NCBI RefSeq assembly: GCF_030406085.1
Contig: NZ_CP129002.1
Location: 598,259 to 662,258, forward strand
Direction of reading: 5' to 3'
Origin: Bartonella sp. TP
Lineage (GTDB): Bacteria; Pseudomonadota; Alphaproteobacteria; Rhizobiales; Rhizobiaceae
Length of the DNA stretch: 64,000 bases
Part shown: piece by piece, positions 11,180-19,289 of the stretch
Layout: each line of letters starts with the position of its first letter
Numbering within the stretch: the stretch's first letter is position 1
Position numbers and translations under genes: made by a program
Notes under the pieces: model-generated
Database searches by the model: none
The model's input: the letters and a program-made list of their open reading frames with translations, nothing else
Told to the model about the DNA's origin: nothing

Positions 11180-12277
11180 TTAAGATAAGCTTGCCTTATA
11201 ATCCTCATAGCCAAATTCACGCTGAATCTTAAAAGAGCCGTCTAATTCTTTTATAACTATATTTGGCATAGTTACCCCATTAAACCAGTTTTTCTTTACT
11301 ATAGTATATGCAGCTGCATTTTCAATAGAAATTTTACTACCCACTTCTAAGGGCTGCGAAAAGCGGTAGCTGCCAAAAACATCGCCCGCTAAGCAAGATT
11401 TGCCACAAATCATATATTCATAATTGCCTTGATTCGGTAAAATTTTTGCTGATTCCCGGTATACTAGTAAGTCAAGCATATGTGCCTCAATAGAGGAATC
11501 CACAATTGCGAGCCGCTTGCCATTGTGTAGAATGTCGAGTACGCTAACTTCTAAAGTAGCGCTGTGGCTTACTGCTGCCTCGCCTGGCTCTAGATATAGC
11601 TGAATGCTATATCTTTCTGCAAATTGCCTAAGCCTTTTTGCCAAAGCTTCTAGGGGATAATTTTCTGCGGTAAAAGCAATTCCGCCGCCAAGACTAACCC
11701 ATTCTACCTGGTGGAATAAATCGCCAAATTCTTGCTCTATATGGTGTAGCATTTGGTCGAAGCGAGCAAAATCGTGATTTTCACAGTTATTATGAATCAT
11801 AAATCCAGAAATAAGATCTAATGATGCTTTTATATTTTCTTTATCTAATTCACCAAGTCGGCTGAACGGGCGCGCAGGGTCTGCCAAATCGAAATCAGAG
11901 CTGCTGATTTGCGGGTTAATGCGCAAGCCGCGGGCAATATTTTGTGTAGCATCACTAAACCGGTTGAGCTGGCTAGCAGAATTAAAAATTAGCTTATCGC
12001 AATAGCCAATGGCTTGAGTTATTTCATGATCGGCCCAAGCAACGCTATAGCCATGTGTTTCGCCGCCAAATTCTTGGGCACCTAGGCGCAGCTCGTAAAG
12101 AGAAGAAGAGGTAGTGCCAGCCATATATTGTCGCATCATGTCAAATACACCCCAGCTCGCAAAGCATTTTAAAGCCAGCAAAGCTTTAGCGCCAGATAAG
12201 TCTGAAAGCTTTTTGATACGCTCCATATTAATTAATAGTTTTGATTTATCGAGTAAATAATAAGGCGTTTGCAGCAT
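11180..12277 (-). CDS. nspC: Carboxynorspermidine decarboxylase
   Basis: This fold-type III PLP decarboxylase decarboxylates carboxy(nor)spermidine. The PLP lysine is K37 in ALLALKCFA, a C-terminal PLP/phosphate-binding region contains LEPGEA, and the catalytic cysteine is in GKSCLAGD. The frame is open to 12298, but the ATG at 12277 has a strong AAGGA ribosome site 7 bp upstream and gives the usual N-terminus (TPYYLLDKS), so I use that start (365 aa). It is first in a two-gene operon with the saccharopine-dehydrogenase-like gene. Confidence 0.92.
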   Translation of the reverse strand: MLQTPYYLLDKSKLLINMERIKKLSDLSGAKALLALKCFASWGVFDMMRQYMAGTTSSSLYELRLGAQEFGGETHGYSVAWADHEITQAIGYCDKLIFNSASQLNRFSDATQNIARGLRINPQISSSDFDLADPARPFSRLGELDKENIKASLDLISGFMIHNNCENHDFARFDQMLHHIEQEFGDLFHQVEWVSLGGGIAFTAENYPLEALAKRLRQFAERYSIQLYLEPGEAAVSHSATLEVSVLDILHNGKRLAIVDSSIEAHMLDLLVYRESAKILPNQGNYEYMICGKSCLAGDVFGSYRFSQPLEVGSKISIENAAAYTIVKKNWFNGVTMPNIVIKELDGSFKIQREFGYEDYKASLS

Positions 12278-12431
12278 TATGGTCCTTCCGCAGCACAACT
12301 CATGTTGTCTATATATAATACAGATAGCTTTTTTTGCCTAGTCTATAGAGAAAAAATAATAGCGGCTGGCTTGATATTAACAGTTTTCCGTCTATTTATG
12401 CAGATATCTATAACCCCAAAAGAGGAAAATC

Positions 12432-12965
12432 ATGAAATCTCATAATCAAAAGCGCCTTATGCTTTTAGCAACTGTTGCAATGCTATGCTCCGCTAATGTT
12501 GTATTAGCAGATCCAATAGTGGTAACTACGCAAAAAGAAAATGCCAAGCCAGTAGAAGCTGTAGCCGATGCTGTAAATAAAGGTGTTGAAGCTAGTGTAA
12601 AGGCAGTGAAAAAAACTACCCATGCCGTAAAAGAAGCGCTAACACCAGATGAGCACAAAGTAGCTGTGGTTGAGCATTCGCGCCACGGCTATTTAAACGG
12701 TTATAAAGGTTATCGTTATGCACGGCCACATTATATAAAATATGTTGACGGCTGGTATTACCCAGAAGAAGCTTATCATAGCAAGCCTATGGTAGAAAGC
12801 TCAACAGAAGAAGTGCACACAACCATAACCAAGCATGAAAAATTGCCAAAAGCGCATATAGCTTATTGTGTATCGCATTTCAAATCTTACCGTATGTCAG
12901 ACAACAGCTTTCAGCCTTTTAGCGGACAGCGTCAACAATGCTATTCTCGTTTCTTTAGAGGATAA
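12432..12965 (+). CDS. Secreted BA14K-family protein
   Basis: This 177-aa protein has an N-terminal signal peptide (basic start, hydrophobic LLATVAMLCSANVVLA, cleavage near residue 26). The middle (VEAVADAVNKGVEASVKAVKK) is Ala/Val/Lys-rich and probably helical. The C-terminus (about residues 140-172, with YCVSHFKSY and a final GQRQQC) matches the BA14K family, named from a Brucella immunoreactive protein and largely restricted to Hyphomicrobiales. The function of that family is unsettled. The ribosome site AAGAGGAAAA is excellent. A weak promoter (TTGATA at 12371, TATTTA at 12393) lies upstream and an intrinsic terminator follows, so it is probably monocistronic. Confidence 0.78.
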   Translation: MKSHNQKRLMLLATVAMLCSANVVLADPIVVTTQKENAKPVEAVADAVNKGVEASVKAVKKTTHAVKEALTPDEHKVAVVEHSRHGYLNGYKGYRYARPHYIKYVDGWYYPEEAYHSKPMVESSTEEVHTTITKHEKLPKAHIAYCVSHFKSYRMSDNSFQPFSGQRQQCYSRFFRG

Positions 12966-12980
12966 TTTATAACAGCCAAC

Positions 12981-13010
12981 AGCCCGTTTTATCTGCGTAT
13001 GAAGCGGGCT
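12981..13010 (+). terminator. Intrinsic terminator after the BA14K gene
   Basis: The stem AGCCCGTTTT pairs with GAAGCGGGCT (10 bp with G-T wobbles) around a 10-nt loop. TATTAATTATTTT follows on the plus strand. It lies 15 bp after the BA14K stop and could also serve the tRNA transcript arriving from the minus strand. Confidence 0.75.
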
Positions 13011-13030
13011 TATTAATTATTTTAAAAAAT

Positions 13031-13340
13031 TGGTGTCTACGGCAGGATTCGAACCTGCGACCCCAGGATTCATACCACTTCGGCTTTCGCCGCCAAGCAA
13101 ATAATTCTGCTTGTTCGTGGTCTGGACTGTCCCTTTGTCGTGAGCCATGGCGGCTTTTAGACACTGCCCGTCCAGTCTCTACACCTTCTAATAAATAGCT
13201 TTATTAGCTTGGCTCGGGATTGGCAAAGATGCTTTGCATCTTGAAGCTTTCCCCGAATTTGAGCAGATCCACCATAAAGATTTCTCTCTAGGCGCCCAAT
13301 TTTAGGAATCCTGTGCTCTATCCTACTGAGCTACGCAGAC
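13031..13340 (-). tRNA. tRNA-Arg (anticodon CCU) interrupted by a group I intron
   Basis: The exons join to a 77-nt tRNA with encoded CCA. The acceptor stem GTCTGCG pairs with CGTAGAC, the anticodon stem CAGGA pairs with TCCTG, the spliced anticodon loop is TTCCTAA (anticodon CCT), and the T arm is GCAGG TTCGAAT CCTGC. The 5' exon is 13304-13340 and the 3' exon 13031-13070. The 233-nt insertion lies between the last anticodon base and A37, the site known for the group I intron in the tRNA-Arg(CCU) gene of Agrobacterium. CCU reads the AGG codon. The gene is 25 bp downstream of aroB on the same strand. Confidence 0.95.
13071..13303 (-). ncRNA. Group I (IC3-type) self-splicing intron in tRNA-Arg(CCU)
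   Basis: The 5' splice site follows the U of anticodon CCU and the intron ends in G, as group I introns do. The internal guide GGG near its 5' end can pair with CCU (a terminal G-U pair), a 3-bp P1 like that of the Azoarcus tRNA-Ile intron. Core sequence very similar to the bacterial tRNA introns includes CAAATTCGGGGAAA (13248-13261), AAGGTGTAGAGACTGGACGG (13168-13187) and ACAGTCCAGACC (13119-13130). A CGGC-GAAA-GCCG hairpin (13081-13092) is a P9-type stem with a GNRA loop. There is no credible ORF inside. The length of 233 nt is in the range of the known small tRNA introns. Confidence 0.93.
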
Positions 13341-13365
13341 ATTATAGTCTGTATAATATAACTAG

Positions 13366-14490
13366 TTACGCGCTTTTGTCTAGCTGTTTTTCTAAAAATC
13401 CCTGCAGTAACGTTGGCGCAATATCGTCTGCAATAAAGCTTTTCCCTATATCTTTTGCTAGAATCAGGGTGAAATTAGCATTTGTATTTTTTTTGTCTTG
13501 GCGCATAATAGCTAATAGCTGCTTTGCTTGGGTATGTTTGGGTAAATTAAGGTGCTTTATTTGTGTTGGCAAGCCAGCTAATTGTAGATGCTTTTGTACT
13601 TTTTTTGCTATATCCGGTGTGGTAAAGTCTAAATAAGCCGAAAAGGCAAAGGCTAAACTTAGGCCCACAGAAACAGCTTCGCCATGGAGTAGTTTATAGT
13701 CGCTAGCGGTTTCGAATGCATGGCCAAAACTATGGCCTAAATTTAATAGCGCTCGCTTGTTTTTTTCAAAATAATCATCTGCAATGATAGCAGTTTTGGC
13801 CCGAATGCAATGAGCGATTGCCATAGCCAAAATTGGGCCTTGCGTTAAAATTTCTTCTAAATGATTTGCGCAAAAATGGAAAAAATTCTTATCATTTAGC
13901 AATCCATATTTAATCATTTCTGCATAGCCAGCACGAAATTCGCGTGGTGGTAAGCTATGTAATATTTCGGGGTCATTTATTATCATTAGCGGGGAGTAAA
14001 AGCTACCTATAAGATTCTTGCCTGTGCCATTATTGATGCCAGTTTTACCGCCCAAACTAGCGTCAATTTGTGCCAATAGGCTTGTTGCGATTGTGATAAA
14101 TCTGATACCGCGTAGAAAAATTGCTGCTGAAAATCCGGCAATGTCGCTAATCATGCCGCCACCCAGCGCTATTATTATATCGTTACGTGTAAAATTTTGC
14201 GCTAATAATTGCGAAATTATATATTGTAAATTGTTGTAATTTTTTTGCTCTTCGCCTGCTGGTATAATGATTGGGAAATATTCAAACCCATAGCGTTGCA
14301 AAGATATGCCTAGCCTTTGCATATAAAGCGGCGCCACATTGCTGTCGCTAATGCAGGCAAAACGCGGCGGAGTAGAAGAATTTAGCAGTTTATTTTGTAA
14401 AAGCTCGCCAGTTTTATCCAGCAAACCCGATTCTAGAAAAATTTCACATTCTGCGCTTTTAGCAACGCTAGCTATAGTAATTTTATCCAT
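13366..14490 (-). CDS. aroB: 3-dehydroquinate synthase
   Basis: AroB converts DAHP to 3-dehydroquinate, the second step of the shikimate pathway. Diagnostic are the NAD-binding ALGGGMISDIAGFSAA, the catalytic-site stretch DASLGGKTGIN, and the metal-binding LNLGHSFGHAFE. The length of 374 aa is normal. Its start overlaps the 3' end of aroK by 8 bp, so the two are translationally coupled, the usual alphaproteobacterial arrangement. Confidence 0.96.
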   Translation of the reverse strand: MDKITIASVAKSAECEIFLESGLLDKTGELLQNKLLNSSTPPRFACISDSNVAPLYMQRLGISLQRYGFEYFPIIIPAGEEQKNYNNLQYIISQLLAQNFTRNDIIIALGGGMISDIAGFSAAIFLRGIRFITIATSLLAQIDASLGGKTGINNGTGKNLIGSFYSPLMIINDPEILHSLPPREFRAGYAEMIKYGLLNDKNFFHFCANHLEEILTQGPILAMAIAHCIRAKTAIIADDYFEKNKRALLNLGHSFGHAFETASDYKLLHGEAVSVGLSLAFAFSAYLDFTTPDIAKKVQKHLQLAGLPTQIKHLNLPKHTQAKQLLAIMRQDKKNTNANFTLILAKDIGKSFIADDIAPTLLQGFLEKQLDKSA

Positions 14491-15079
14491 TTATATATTC
14501 ATAAATTTTTTCAATTATAAGATATGCCAACCCTTCAGGATTAGTGGTATTGCATTCTATCTCGATGTCAGATTCTGCATAAATAGGGTAGCGTTGTTGC
14601 TTCATCTCTTCGATAATTTGCAGTGGGTCTTTGCCTATTATCAATGGCCTAGTGTCACGCCTGGCAAGCCTGGTAGCCAACAGATGCGGCTGCAATTTTA
14701 GCCAAACAGTAATGCCACTTTTTTTTATGAGTTGTCGGTTATAGTCGTCAATAAATGAACCGCCACCGCTAGCAACAATTAGTCGGTTTTTACTCAAGAC
14801 TCGCGTTATTACACGGCGCTCTAAAGCCCGGAATTCTGATTCTCCATAGATTGTAAATAAATCCTTGATGCTTAATTGCGAGCAATCCTCTATCTCTTTA
14901 TCTGTGTCATAAAATGGCAGCTGGCAAAGCCGGGCTAAGCTCTTGCCTATGGTGGTTTTGCCTACACCCATTAGCCCAACCAAAATAATTGAGCGCTGGC
15001 CTATAGCATTATAAAAGCTGCTTTTGTTAAAATCTTGTTCTCTTTGGCTTAAACTGTTATACATATATAACATATACAT
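14483..15079 (-). CDS. aroK: Shikimate kinase
   Basis: Shikimate kinase phosphorylates shikimate with ATP. The P-loop GLMGVGKT is at residues 35-42, the shikimate-binding DTDKEIE follows at about 58, and SGGGSF and RDTRPL are in place. There are three in-frame ATGs (15079, 15073, 15064) and none has a good ribosome site. I give the longest form (198 aa), which has a roughly 28-residue leader before the kinase core. It is divergent from the 49-codon membrane peptide 21 bp away, so its promoter must lie within or next to that gene. Confidence 0.93.
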   Translation of the reverse strand: MYMLYMYNSLSQREQDFNKSSFYNAIGQRSIILVGLMGVGKTTIGKSLARLCQLPFYDTDKEIEDCSQLSIKDLFTIYGESEFRALERRVITRVLSKNRLIVASGGGSFIDDYNRQLIKKSGITVWLKLQPHLLATRLARRDTRPLIIGKDPLQIIEEMKQQRYPIYAESDIEIECNTTNPEGLAYLIIEKIYEYING

Positions 15080-15100
15080 AATTATTGTTTGAGAATAAAT

Positions 15101-15250
15101 ATGCCAACTTTAAAATATATTATCACTAGTCTTATCGCTTTATGTGTAGCTATTTATTTAATAATGCTAGGGCTAGTAAAATTTGTAACACCAGTGCAAA
15201 CTACGGTAGAGAAAAATATAGAGATCAATCAGCCAGTCACCAAGCCATAA
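15101..15250 (+). CDS. Small single-span membrane protein (49 aa), unknown
   Basis: The frame is ATG to TAA, 49 codons, ending 1 bp before the next gene's ATG. The product has one clear hydrophobic segment (about residues 5-28, IITSLIALCVAIYLIMLGLV) and a short polar tail rich in Val, Thr and Glu. A single Lys precedes the segment, so orientation is ambiguous. I do not recognise the family. Support comes from compact packing between aroK and the recombinase gene, the clean membrane segment and no competing gene on either strand. There is no strong ribosome site, and expression is unproven. Confidence 0.55.
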   Translation: MPTLKYIITSLIALCVAIYLIMLGLVKFVTPVQTTVEKNIEINQPVTKP

Positions 15251-15251
15251 C

Positions 15252-16184
15252 ATGTCTAAGGCGTATCAATATATCGAGTTTTTTCTAGAAATGTTAAGTT
15301 GCGAGCGAGATGCCTCGCCAAATACCCTGCTGGCTTATCAAAGTGACTTGCATTGGTTAGTACAGAATCTACCGCAGCATAAGGATATCTTAGCGGTAAA
15401 TAGTGGTGATTTAGAGCAGCTTTTTACCGAATTGGCCAAGCAAAATTTACAGCCAAGCACAAGGGCACGCCGTATCTCTAGTGTAAAGCAGTTTTTTCAA
15501 TTTTTACTTAGTGAAAATTTTTGCTCTACAGATCCTGCCAGCGATTTAACTTTGCCAAAACTAGGGCTATCCGTTCCTAAAATAATAAGTTCTAATGAAA
15601 TGACGCTGCTATTAGAAGCGGCAGAGCAGGTTGCCGCCGCAAAGCATTATAAAGAAAAAAATAGCCTGCGCCTGTATACAATATTAGAGTTATTATATGC
15701 AACGGGCTTACGCATTAGCGAGCTATGTAGCCTGCCGCTGCTATTGGTAGAGGGTGCTATTGTCTCAAATTTTCTGTTGGTAAAAGGCAAGGGTGCGAAA
15801 GAACGGCTAGTGCCTTTAAACGAAAAGGCAAAAAATGCTTTGCAATATTGGCTCAAATTACGTGGCAAATTATATAGGCTAGAGAGCGCTTATCTTTTTC
15901 CGGCTAATTCGTCTAGCAAATATGTAGCTAGGCAGGTAGTGGCCCGGCAATTGAAAGCTCTATGTGCCGAGCAAGGTATAGAATATGTAGAATTATCGCC
16001 GCATAAGGTTCGGCATGCATTTGCCAGCCATATGCTAGAAGGCGGTGCGGATTTGCGTGCTTTGCAGCTAATGCTGGGGCATAGCAACATAGCTACTACG
16101 CAGATTTATACCCATGTTTTGGGCGACAGCTTGTATCAAACCGTGGCACAACATCATCCGCTTGCTACAGAGGACAAGGCATAG
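15252..16184 (+). CDS. xerD: Tyrosine recombinase, XerD-like
   Basis: This 310-aa tyrosine recombinase resolves chromosome dimers at dif with its partner and FtsK. The N-terminal SAM-like domain (about 1-105) precedes the catalytic domain. Active-site residues visible are R154 (GLRISE), K178, H251 and R254 (HKVRH), H277 (LGHSNI) and nucleophile Y286. I call it XerD rather than XerC because rhizobial xerD lies beside aroK and accA. The sequence alone does not settle this, since both Xer proteins in the window are alike. It is followed by accA. Confidence 0.85.
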   Translation: MSKAYQYIEFFLEMLSCERDASPNTLLAYQSDLHWLVQNLPQHKDILAVNSGDLEQLFTELAKQNLQPSTRARRISSVKQFFQFLLSENFCSTDPASDLTLPKLGLSVPKIISSNEMTLLLEAAEQVAAAKHYKEKNSLRLYTILELLYATGLRISELCSLPLLLVEGAIVSNFLLVKGKGAKERLVPLNEKAKNALQYWLKLRGKLYRLESAYLFPANSSSKYVARQVVARQLKALCAEQGIEYVELSPHKVRHAFASHMLEGGADLRALQLMLGHSNIATTQIYTHVLGDSLYQTVAQHHPLATEDKA

Positions 16185-16223
16185 TAAAATAGATGAATTA
16201 CGCAATAGATAAAAAGGCTTGTA

Positions 16224-17183
16224 ATGTATAATTATTTAGATTTTGAAAATGCTGTAGCGGAGATTGACGCCCGTATAGCTGAGTTAAAAACAGCGGATGA
16301 AGAGCGTGAAGCGCCGCTGCATGAAAAGGAAATAAAAAGATTACAAAGACGCTCAGAAAGCCATTTGCGCGAATTATATAAAAAACTTACCCCCTGGCAA
16401 AAAACTCAGGTAGCGCGGCATCAAAATCGACCGCGTTTTTTAAATTATACTAAGCGCTTATTTACCGATATCACTCCCCTAGCTGGTGACAGACAATTTG
16501 GCGAGGATGAAGCTATACAAGCAGGTCTGGCTAGATTCAAAGGCCAAGCTGTGGCTTATATCGGACAAGAAAAAGGGTGTGATACAAAATCCCGCATAAA
16601 ACATAATTTTGGCTCTGCCTTGCCTGAAGGCTATAGAAAAGCTATTCGTATAATGCAGTTGGCGAATCGCTTTGGTTTACCGTTGATAACCTTGGTAGAT
16701 ACCGCTGGTGCTTACCCTGGCGTTAGTGCCGAAGAGCGCGGGCAGGCAGAAGCTATAGCGCGCTCAACTGAACAAACTTTGGAATTGGGCGTGCCAGTAG
16801 TTTCAGTAATTATTGGCGAGGGTGGATCTGGCGGCGCCATGGCAATAGCTGCAGCGAATAAAGTTTATATGCTAGAGCATGCTATATATTCTGTTATTTC
16901 TCCCGAGGGGGCTGCCTCTATTTTGTGGCGTGATTCTAGCAGGGCAATAGATGCGGCTACAAATATGCGTATTACAGCGCAAGATCTATTTGAATTTCAG
17001 ATTATCGACGGCATTATACCCGAGCCTTTAGGCGGTGCGCATAGAGACGCTAAAGCTGCTATTGAAGCTACTGGTAATATTATTGAAACCGCGCTTAATT
17101 CCTTAAGTGACAAGGATGCAGAAACTTTAAAACAAGAAAGGCGGGCAAAATTTTTAAATATGGGTCGACAGTTGAATATATAG
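16224..17183 (+). CDS. accA: Acetyl-CoA carboxylase carboxyltransferase, alpha subunit
   Basis: AccA is the alpha subunit of the carboxyltransferase that makes malonyl-CoA for fatty-acid synthesis, working with AccD. The 319-aa protein opens with MYNYLDFENAVAEID. It carries the crotonase-like core with the oxyanion-hole glycines in GEGGSGGAMAIA and the conserved TLVDTAGAYPG. It follows the Xer gene by 39 bp on the same strand. Confidence 0.97.
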   Translation: MYNYLDFENAVAEIDARIAELKTADEEREAPLHEKEIKRLQRRSESHLRELYKKLTPWQKTQVARHQNRPRFLNYTKRLFTDITPLAGDRQFGEDEAIQAGLARFKGQAVAYIGQEKGCDTKSRIKHNFGSALPEGYRKAIRIMQLANRFGLPLITLVDTAGAYPGVSAEERGQAEAIARSTEQTLELGVPVVSVIIGEGGSGGAMAIAAANKVYMLEHAIYSVISPEGAASILWRDSSRAIDAATNMRITAQDLFEFQIIDGIIPEPLGGAHRDAKAAIEATGNIIETALNSLSDKDAETLKQERRAKFLNMGRQLNI

Positions 17184-17199
17184 TTTTATATAATTAAAT

Positions 17200-18108
17200 A
17201 TGATTCGCTTAATTTTTATAACTCTATTTCTTAGCCTAACGCTAACAGCCTGCCAGCAACAGCCGCTTTGGCTAACTCCGCCCAAGGCACGGCAGCCTTT
17301 GTCGCATGAGCTGATGCAAAAGCTTAAGAAGTTGGATATAGAATTATATGCACCTGTATTGATAAGAATATTTAAAAAAGAAAATAAGCTAGAAATATGG
17401 AAGCAAAATAAGCAAGGGCAGTTTGTAAAGTTAGCTGTGTATAATATCTGTGCTTGGTCTGGTAAATTAGGGCCAAAATTTATGGAATATGATAGGCAAT
17501 CGCCAGAAGGTTTTTATAAGCTAACTACCAGCCATATGAATGCTTATTCGCATTATTATTTAGCGTTTGATATCGGCTATCCTAATGAATATGACAAAGC
17601 CCATGGCTATTCCGGTCATAACCTTATGATTCACGGGGCTTGCTCTTCTTCTGGGTGTTATTCGATGAGCGACAAAAATATGGCGCAGATTTATGCCCTA
17701 GTGCGCGACGGATTTTTGGGCGGTCAAAAAATTGTGCAAATTCATGCTTTTCCATTTCAGATGAATGCGGCTAATATGGCGCTTTATGCGCAAGATAAAA
17801 ATGCTGCTTTTTGGCAGAATTTAAAAACTGGCTATGATGTTTTTAATATTACGCATCAGCCTCTAGACTATGATGTTCAAGATGGTAAATATCATTTCAA
17901 GCAGCTGCAAGATCCTGCCATTGCGCAAGAACTGCAAGAATATTTGAAAAACTATAATGCACAGTTTCAAGCTTTGCGCGGTAAACATAAGCTGCCAAGT
18001 GGTAAATTATCTGGCATAAAAGATAAGGCAGAAGCTTCGCGGGTTGCGCATTGGATGCGGCGCGCAATTGCTGGCGAGAATGTTGGTGTTAAGCCGCCAA
18101 ATCTATGA
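17200..18108 (+). CDS. L,D-transpeptidase (YkuD/YafK-like) lipoprotein
   Basis: This predicted lipoprotein enzyme remodels peptidoglycan by L,D-transpeptidation or hydrolysis of Lpp-type links. The lipobox LTAC places the lipidated cysteine at C18. The catalytic YkuD motif is HGACSSSGC, with H145 and nucleophile C153, within a domain of about residues 50-190. It resembles the YafK/DpaA branch more than the classical LdtA type, because it has a long C-terminal region with HAFPFQMN. The start ATG is 16 bp after accA. Its 3' end overlaps the convergent SURF1 gene by 6 bp. Confidence 0.85.
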   Translation: MIRLIFITLFLSLTLTACQQQPLWLTPPKARQPLSHELMQKLKKLDIELYAPVLIRIFKKENKLEIWKQNKQGQFVKLAVYNICAWSGKLGPKFMEYDRQSPEGFYKLTTSHMNAYSHYYLAFDIGYPNEYDKAHGYSGHNLMIHGACSSSGCYSMSDKNMAQIYALVRDGFLGGQKIVQIHAFPFQMNAANMALYAQDKNAAFWQNLKTGYDVFNITHQPLDYDVQDGKYHFKQLQDPAIAQELQEYLKNYNAQFQALRGKHKLPSGKLSGIKDKAEASRVAHWMRRAIAGENVGVKPPNL

Positions 18109-18831
18109 TCGGCGCTGTTTATATTCATTGATATTAATAAAGATAATTGCGCCAAATACGCCAAAAGCCAAAACAAACCACGTTATAGCATAGCTAAAAT
18201 GCGAGTTAGGAAAGCTGACTACAGTAAGACCACCTATTGGGTAGGCATTATCTAATTTTTCTGCATCTATAAAATAAGGGGCTACATTTTCAGGGCCCAG
18301 CTGTAGCTTTTGCGCCATTGCCTTTAAATCTCTCTTATACCAGCTATTTAGCTCGGGCTTGTTTTTATTCAAAAAGCGCCCCGGGCCTTCATCTGGCCGT
18401 AATAAGCCAGTAACGTTAGTAGGTTGCTTTAAATCGCTCTGGCGTAGCTGCGGGCTGTTTTTAAAATCCATGGGCACAAAGCCTCGATTAATAAAAACTA
18501 GGCTACCATCGGCTCTTTGCAAAGGCATCATAAGCCAATAGCCGCTGCCATATTTAGTAAGGCTAGTAACATAAATTTTCTTATTTGCTAAATATTGCCC
18601 GCTTACCGTTACAGGTAAGTAAGCCAATTTGCTAAAATCGAATTTTGGCCATTCTGCTTTTGCTGGAGCTAGTATAGGAGAATTTTCAAGCCGGCTATTC
18701 GTTTGCGCTATAAGCTCTTGCTTCCATTTCAAGCGATGTATCTGCCAAATACCAAGTGAGGTAAATAAATATAAGAAGCCAAGGCAAATAAAATTTAATA
18801 TAAAAAGGGGCAAAAAAGAGCGATTTTTCAT
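18103..18831 (-). CDS. SURF1 family protein (cytochrome oxidase assembly)
   Basis: SURF1/Shy1 proteins help insert haem a into subunit I of aa3-type cytochrome oxidase. The 242-aa protein has an N-terminal membrane span (about 7-27), a periplasmic domain with VTVSGQYL, FINRGFVP and a Pro-rich GLLRPDEGPGRF, and a C-terminal span (about 210-233). This two-span layout is the SURF1 signature. Unusually for the family, the gene is not beside cox genes. It implies an aa3 oxidase elsewhere in the genome. Confidence 0.92.
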   Translation of the reverse strand: MKNRSFLPLFILNFICLGFLYLFTSLGIWQIHRLKWKQELIAQTNSRLENSPILAPAKAEWPKFDFSKLAYLPVTVSGQYLANKKIYVTSLTKYGSGYWLMMPLQRADGSLVFINRGFVPMDFKNSPQLRQSDLKQPTNVTGLLRPDEGPGRFLNKNKPELNSWYKRDLKAMAQKLQLGPENVAPYFIDAEKLDNAYPIGGLTVVSFPNSHFSYAITWFVLAFGVFGAIIFININEYKQRRS

Positions 18832-18889
18832 ATTATCTTCCAGAAATAATCATGGATATAATATTTTTTTGCTTTTGGCAAATTTAAAC

Positions 18890-18918
18890 TTGACCTTTTC
18901 GCTTGTAGAGATTATACA
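18890..18918 (+). promoter_or_regulatory. Sigma70-type promoter for rpmB
   Basis: TTGACC (18890-18895), a 17-bp spacer and TATACA (18913-18918), placed 41 bp before the rpmB ATG in the 127-bp divergent gap with SURF1. Confidence 0.75.
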
Positions 18919-18958
18919 TAAAGGCACTAATTCTATAATTTGTGATTGAAGGTGAACA

Positions 18959-19255
18959 ATGTCTCGCACCTGTGAATTAACTGGTACATCAGTGCAATAT
19001 GGTAATAATGTTAGCCATGCGAATAATAAAACGCGGCGTAGATTTTTGCCAAATTTAGTGTATGTGACTTTAGCGTCGGAAGTTTTAAATCAAAGCTACC
19101 GCCTACGCATTAGCGCAAGCGCCCTACGTAGTGTAGAACATAGAGGCGGGTTTGACAATTTTTTATTAAAAGCGAGCGAAAAAGAGCTTTCACAGCGGGC
19201 ACGTCTTTTAAGAAAGCAAATAATAAAAAAGCAAGCGGAGTTAGCAGCCGCTTAA
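18959..19255 (+). CDS. rpmB: 50S ribosomal protein L28
   Basis: Ribosomal protein L28, 98 aa, the length usual in alphaproteobacteria. It starts MSRTCELTG, has [10 protein letters not shown], and ends in a basic Ala-rich tail. It carries its own promoter. In many Hyphomicrobiales rpmB is next to cobT-cobS and then dnaJ-like and bolA. Here a queuosine-precursor transporter follows instead and the cob genes are absent. Confidence 0.96.
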   Translation: MSRTCELTGTSVQYGNNVSHANNKTRRRFLPNLVYVTLASEVLNQSYRLRISASALRSVEHRGGFDNFLLKASEKELSQRARLLRKQIIKKQAELAAA

Positions 19256-19289
19256 TCAAGTTTATTGTAAACATTATAGGCGGGGAATA

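Noticed and set aside
12967-13164. 65-codon minus-strand ORF
   Set aside because: It lies over the tRNA-Arg 3' exon, intron and terminator. Its protein is arginine-rich translation of structured RNA.
13313-13636. 107-codon plus-strand ORF
   Set aside because: It covers the tRNA 5' exon and is antisense to aroB, which has a strong family match.
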